In this document: positions 62,968-64,000 of the stretch, piece after piece
How the letters are laid out: every line of letters begins with the position of its first letter
Numbering within the stretch: position 1 is the first letter of the stretch
From: Candidatus Desulfofervidus auxilii
GTDB lineage: Bacteria; Desulfobacterota; Desulfofervidia; Desulfofervidales; Desulfofervidaceae
NCBI RefSeq assembly: GCF_001577525.1
Contig: NZ_CP013015.1
Location: 326,632 to 390,631 of the forward strand
Direction of reading: 5' to 3'
DNA: 64,000 nt
Made by a program: the position numbers and the translations under genes
Notes under the pieces: model-generated
Told to the model about the DNA's origin: nothing
What the model saw: only the letters and a program-made list of their open reading frames with translations
The model's database searches: none

Positions 62968-64000
62968 ATGAAAATAGTTAGCGTTGTAGGTGCAAGGCCA
63001 AATTTCATGAAGGTAGCTCCAATTATCAGAGCCATTGAAAAGTATAATGAATCTTATTACCAGTCACCAATCACTAATCACTATTCACTAAACCCTATTC
63101 ACCACATCCTTGCCCACACAGGCCAGCACTATGATAACCACATGTCCGATGCCTTCTTTAAAGACCTAGGGCTTCCAAAGCCTGATATTTATTTAGGTAT
63201 AGGCTCAGCTTCTCACGCAGTTCAAACGGCCGAAATTATGAAACGATTTGAACAAATTTTATTAAAAGAAAAGCCAAATATAGTGATTGTAGTAGGTGAT
63301 GTAAACTCTACCCTTGCCTGTGCCCTCGTTGCCTCCAAAATCGAATATCCAACTTCTAACTTGCAACTTGTAACTTGCAACTTAAAGCAGCGGAAGCCGC
63401 TGATTGCCCACGTAGAAGCCGGCCTCCGTTCCTTTGACCGTTCTATGCCTGAAGAGATTAATCGCATATTAACCGACCATATTTCCGATTTTCTTTTTGT
63501 CACAGAACCTAGTGGAATAGAAAACCTTAAAAATGAAGGCTTTAAAAACTTTCTTGATTGCCAATCACTAACTACTAATCACCAATCACCAATTACCAAT
63601 TACCAACTGCCACTTGTAGCATATGTCGGCAACACCATGATAGATACTCTTCTCAAGCATCGCCAAAAAGCCCAAAAATCAGATATTCTTTATCGTCTCG
63701 GCCTAATAAAGGATTTTTCAACTGACAACGGTCAACCGACTACTGACTACTGTGTGTTAACGCTTCACCGCCCTTCAAATGTTGATAATAAAGAAACCTT
63801 CTTAAATATAATTGAAGCCCTAAAAGAAATTTCAAAACATATCCCTATCATATTTCCAGCCCATCCCCGCACTCAAACCCGTATCAAACAATTCAGACTT
63901 GAACAATATTTTAAAAGATTTTCAACTTCAAACTTGCAACTTGCAACTTGCAACTCTGGTATTTACTGCATAGAACCTCTCGGTTATCTTGACTTTCTTT
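62968..64000 (+). CDS. wecB: UDP-N-acetylglucosamine 2-epimerase with five in-frame micro-repeat inserts (partial at 3')
   Basis: 344 codons, open to the right edge. Converts UDP-GlcNAc to UDP-ManNAc for surface polysaccharide. Family motifs are intact and in order: VVGARPNFMKVAPIIRAIE, LAHTGQHYDNHMSDAFF, GDVNSTLACAL, AHVEAGLRSFDRSMPEEINR, YVGNTMIDTLL, LTLHRPSNVDNKE, FPAHPRTQTRI and EPLGYLDFL. Between them sit five stretches that do not belong to the family (about residues 31-42, 128-140, 197-216, 251-262, 318-330), each made of 7-bp repeats and each leaving the frame open. All fall where loops are expected. The enzyme may still work; the C-terminus is outside the window. Confidence 0.9.
   Translation, partial: MKIVSVVGARPNFMKVAPIIRAIEKYNESYYQSPITNHYSLNPIHHILAHTGQHYDNHMSDAFFKDLGLPKPDIYLGIGSASHAVQTAEIMKRFEQILLKEKPNIVIVVGDVNSTLACALVASKIEYPTSNLQLVTCNLKQRKPLIAHVEAGLRSFDRSMPEEINRILTDHISDFLFVTEPSGIENLKNEGFKNFLDCQSLTTNHQSPITNYQLPLVAYVGNTMIDTLLKHRQKAQKSDILYRLGLIKDFSTDNGQPTTDYCVLTLHRPSNVDNKETFLNIIEALKEISKHIPIIFPAHPRTQTRIKQFRLEQYFKRFSTSNLQLATCNSGIYCIEPLGYLDFL
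63060..63092. repeat. wecB insert 1 (7-bp units, ATCACTA type)
   Basis: CAGTCACCAATCACTAATCA and on to CTATTCACTAAAC. Units AATCACT/ATTCACT; same family as 39187-39254. Encodes about twelve residues between AIEKYNE and HHILAHTGQ. Confidence 0.88.
63348..63386. repeat. wecB insert 2 (7-bp units, CAACTTG type)
   Basis: Five units CAACTTC, TAACTTG, CAACTTG, TAACTTG, CAACTTA. Lies between the GDVNSTLACALVASK and AHVEAGLRSF motifs. Confidence 0.88.
63556..63613. repeat. wecB insert 3 (7-bp units, CAATCAC type)
   Basis: Units CAATCAC, TAACTAC, TAATCAC, CAATCAC, CAATTAC, CAATTAC, CAACTGC. Longest of the five; encodes about 19 residues before YVGNTMIDTLL. Confidence 0.88.
63717..63751. repeat. wecB insert 4 (7-bp units, AACTGAC type)
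   Basis: Units AACTGAC, AACGGTC, AACCGAC, TACTGAC, TACTG. Lies just before LTLHRPSNVDN. Confidence 0.82.
63919..63957. repeat. wecB insert 5 (7-bp units, CTTGCAA type)
   Basis: TTCAACTTCAAACTTGCAAC then CTTGCAA units to CAACTCT. Lies before YCIEPLGYLDFL; same unit as insert 2. Confidence 0.85.

Noticed and set aside
62968-64000. wecB as a pseudogene because of the foreign repeats
   Set aside because: All five inserts keep the frame, no stop occurs, and every conserved motif is intact and in order.

Overview
The window is AT-rich bacterial DNA. Gene content points to a Gram-negative anaerobe of the former Deltaproteobacteria. The clues are multihaem cytochrome c, a sensor kinase with a periplasmic CxxCH, an ilvBNC-psd-pssA-leuCD operon, sigma-54 two-component systems and a full PEP-CTERM/exosortase locus. 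The taxonomic placement is inference; no rRNA or tRNA gene was seen. 

Region 1 (1-10 kb, mostly minus strand): a partial IS110-family transposase with a structured upstream region that may encode a bridge RNA. Then come leuD, leuC, pssA, psd, ilvC, ilvN, ilvB and a DUF465 gene, followed by a haem-binding sensor kinase and a tetrahaem cytochrome. 

Region 2 (10.2-29.3 kb, plus strand): the regulatory and export part of the exopolysaccharide/PEP-CTERM system. A PrsK-like soluble kinase precedes a PrsR-like sigma-54 activator fused to a degenerate receiver and a PilZ domain. Paired palindromic operators and a -24/-12 promoter lie between them. A NusG/RfaH-like antiterminator, glmS, a Wza-like lipoprotein, a Wzz-like protein, a tyrosine autokinase, prsT, prsK, a Uma2-family gene, prsR, a PEP-CTERM protein with three upstream boxes plus a sigma-54 promoter, a flavoprotein reductase and a priming sugar transferase follow. 

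Region 3 (29.3-64 kb, plus strand): modular polysaccharide genes. They include deacetylases, exosortase, EpsI, DegT aminotransferase, FemAB, glycosyltransferases, asparagine-synthase-like amidotransferase, ACP, AMP-ligase, N-acetyl sugar amidotransferase and wecB. A complete nickel-pincer cofactor set (larC, larE, larB) and a LarA-family protein are among them. Small modules are separated by dense arrays of degenerate 8-bp units (type AACGTGCT) and 7-bp units (types GGGACTA, TAGTGAC, GAAAATA, CTTGCAA). Two larger composite repeats recur. The arrays sit at most module boundaries, run into start and stop codons, coincide with truncated genes and four-helix-bundle genes, and enter coding sequence in frame: once in a deacetylase and five times in wecB. 

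The two strongest leads are this multi-family micro-repeat system, with its apparent tolerance for in-frame insertion, and a probable nickel-pincer-dependent racemase/epimerase in a surface-polysaccharide locus. The second PrsK/PrsR-like circuit with a REC*-PilZ fusion is a third.
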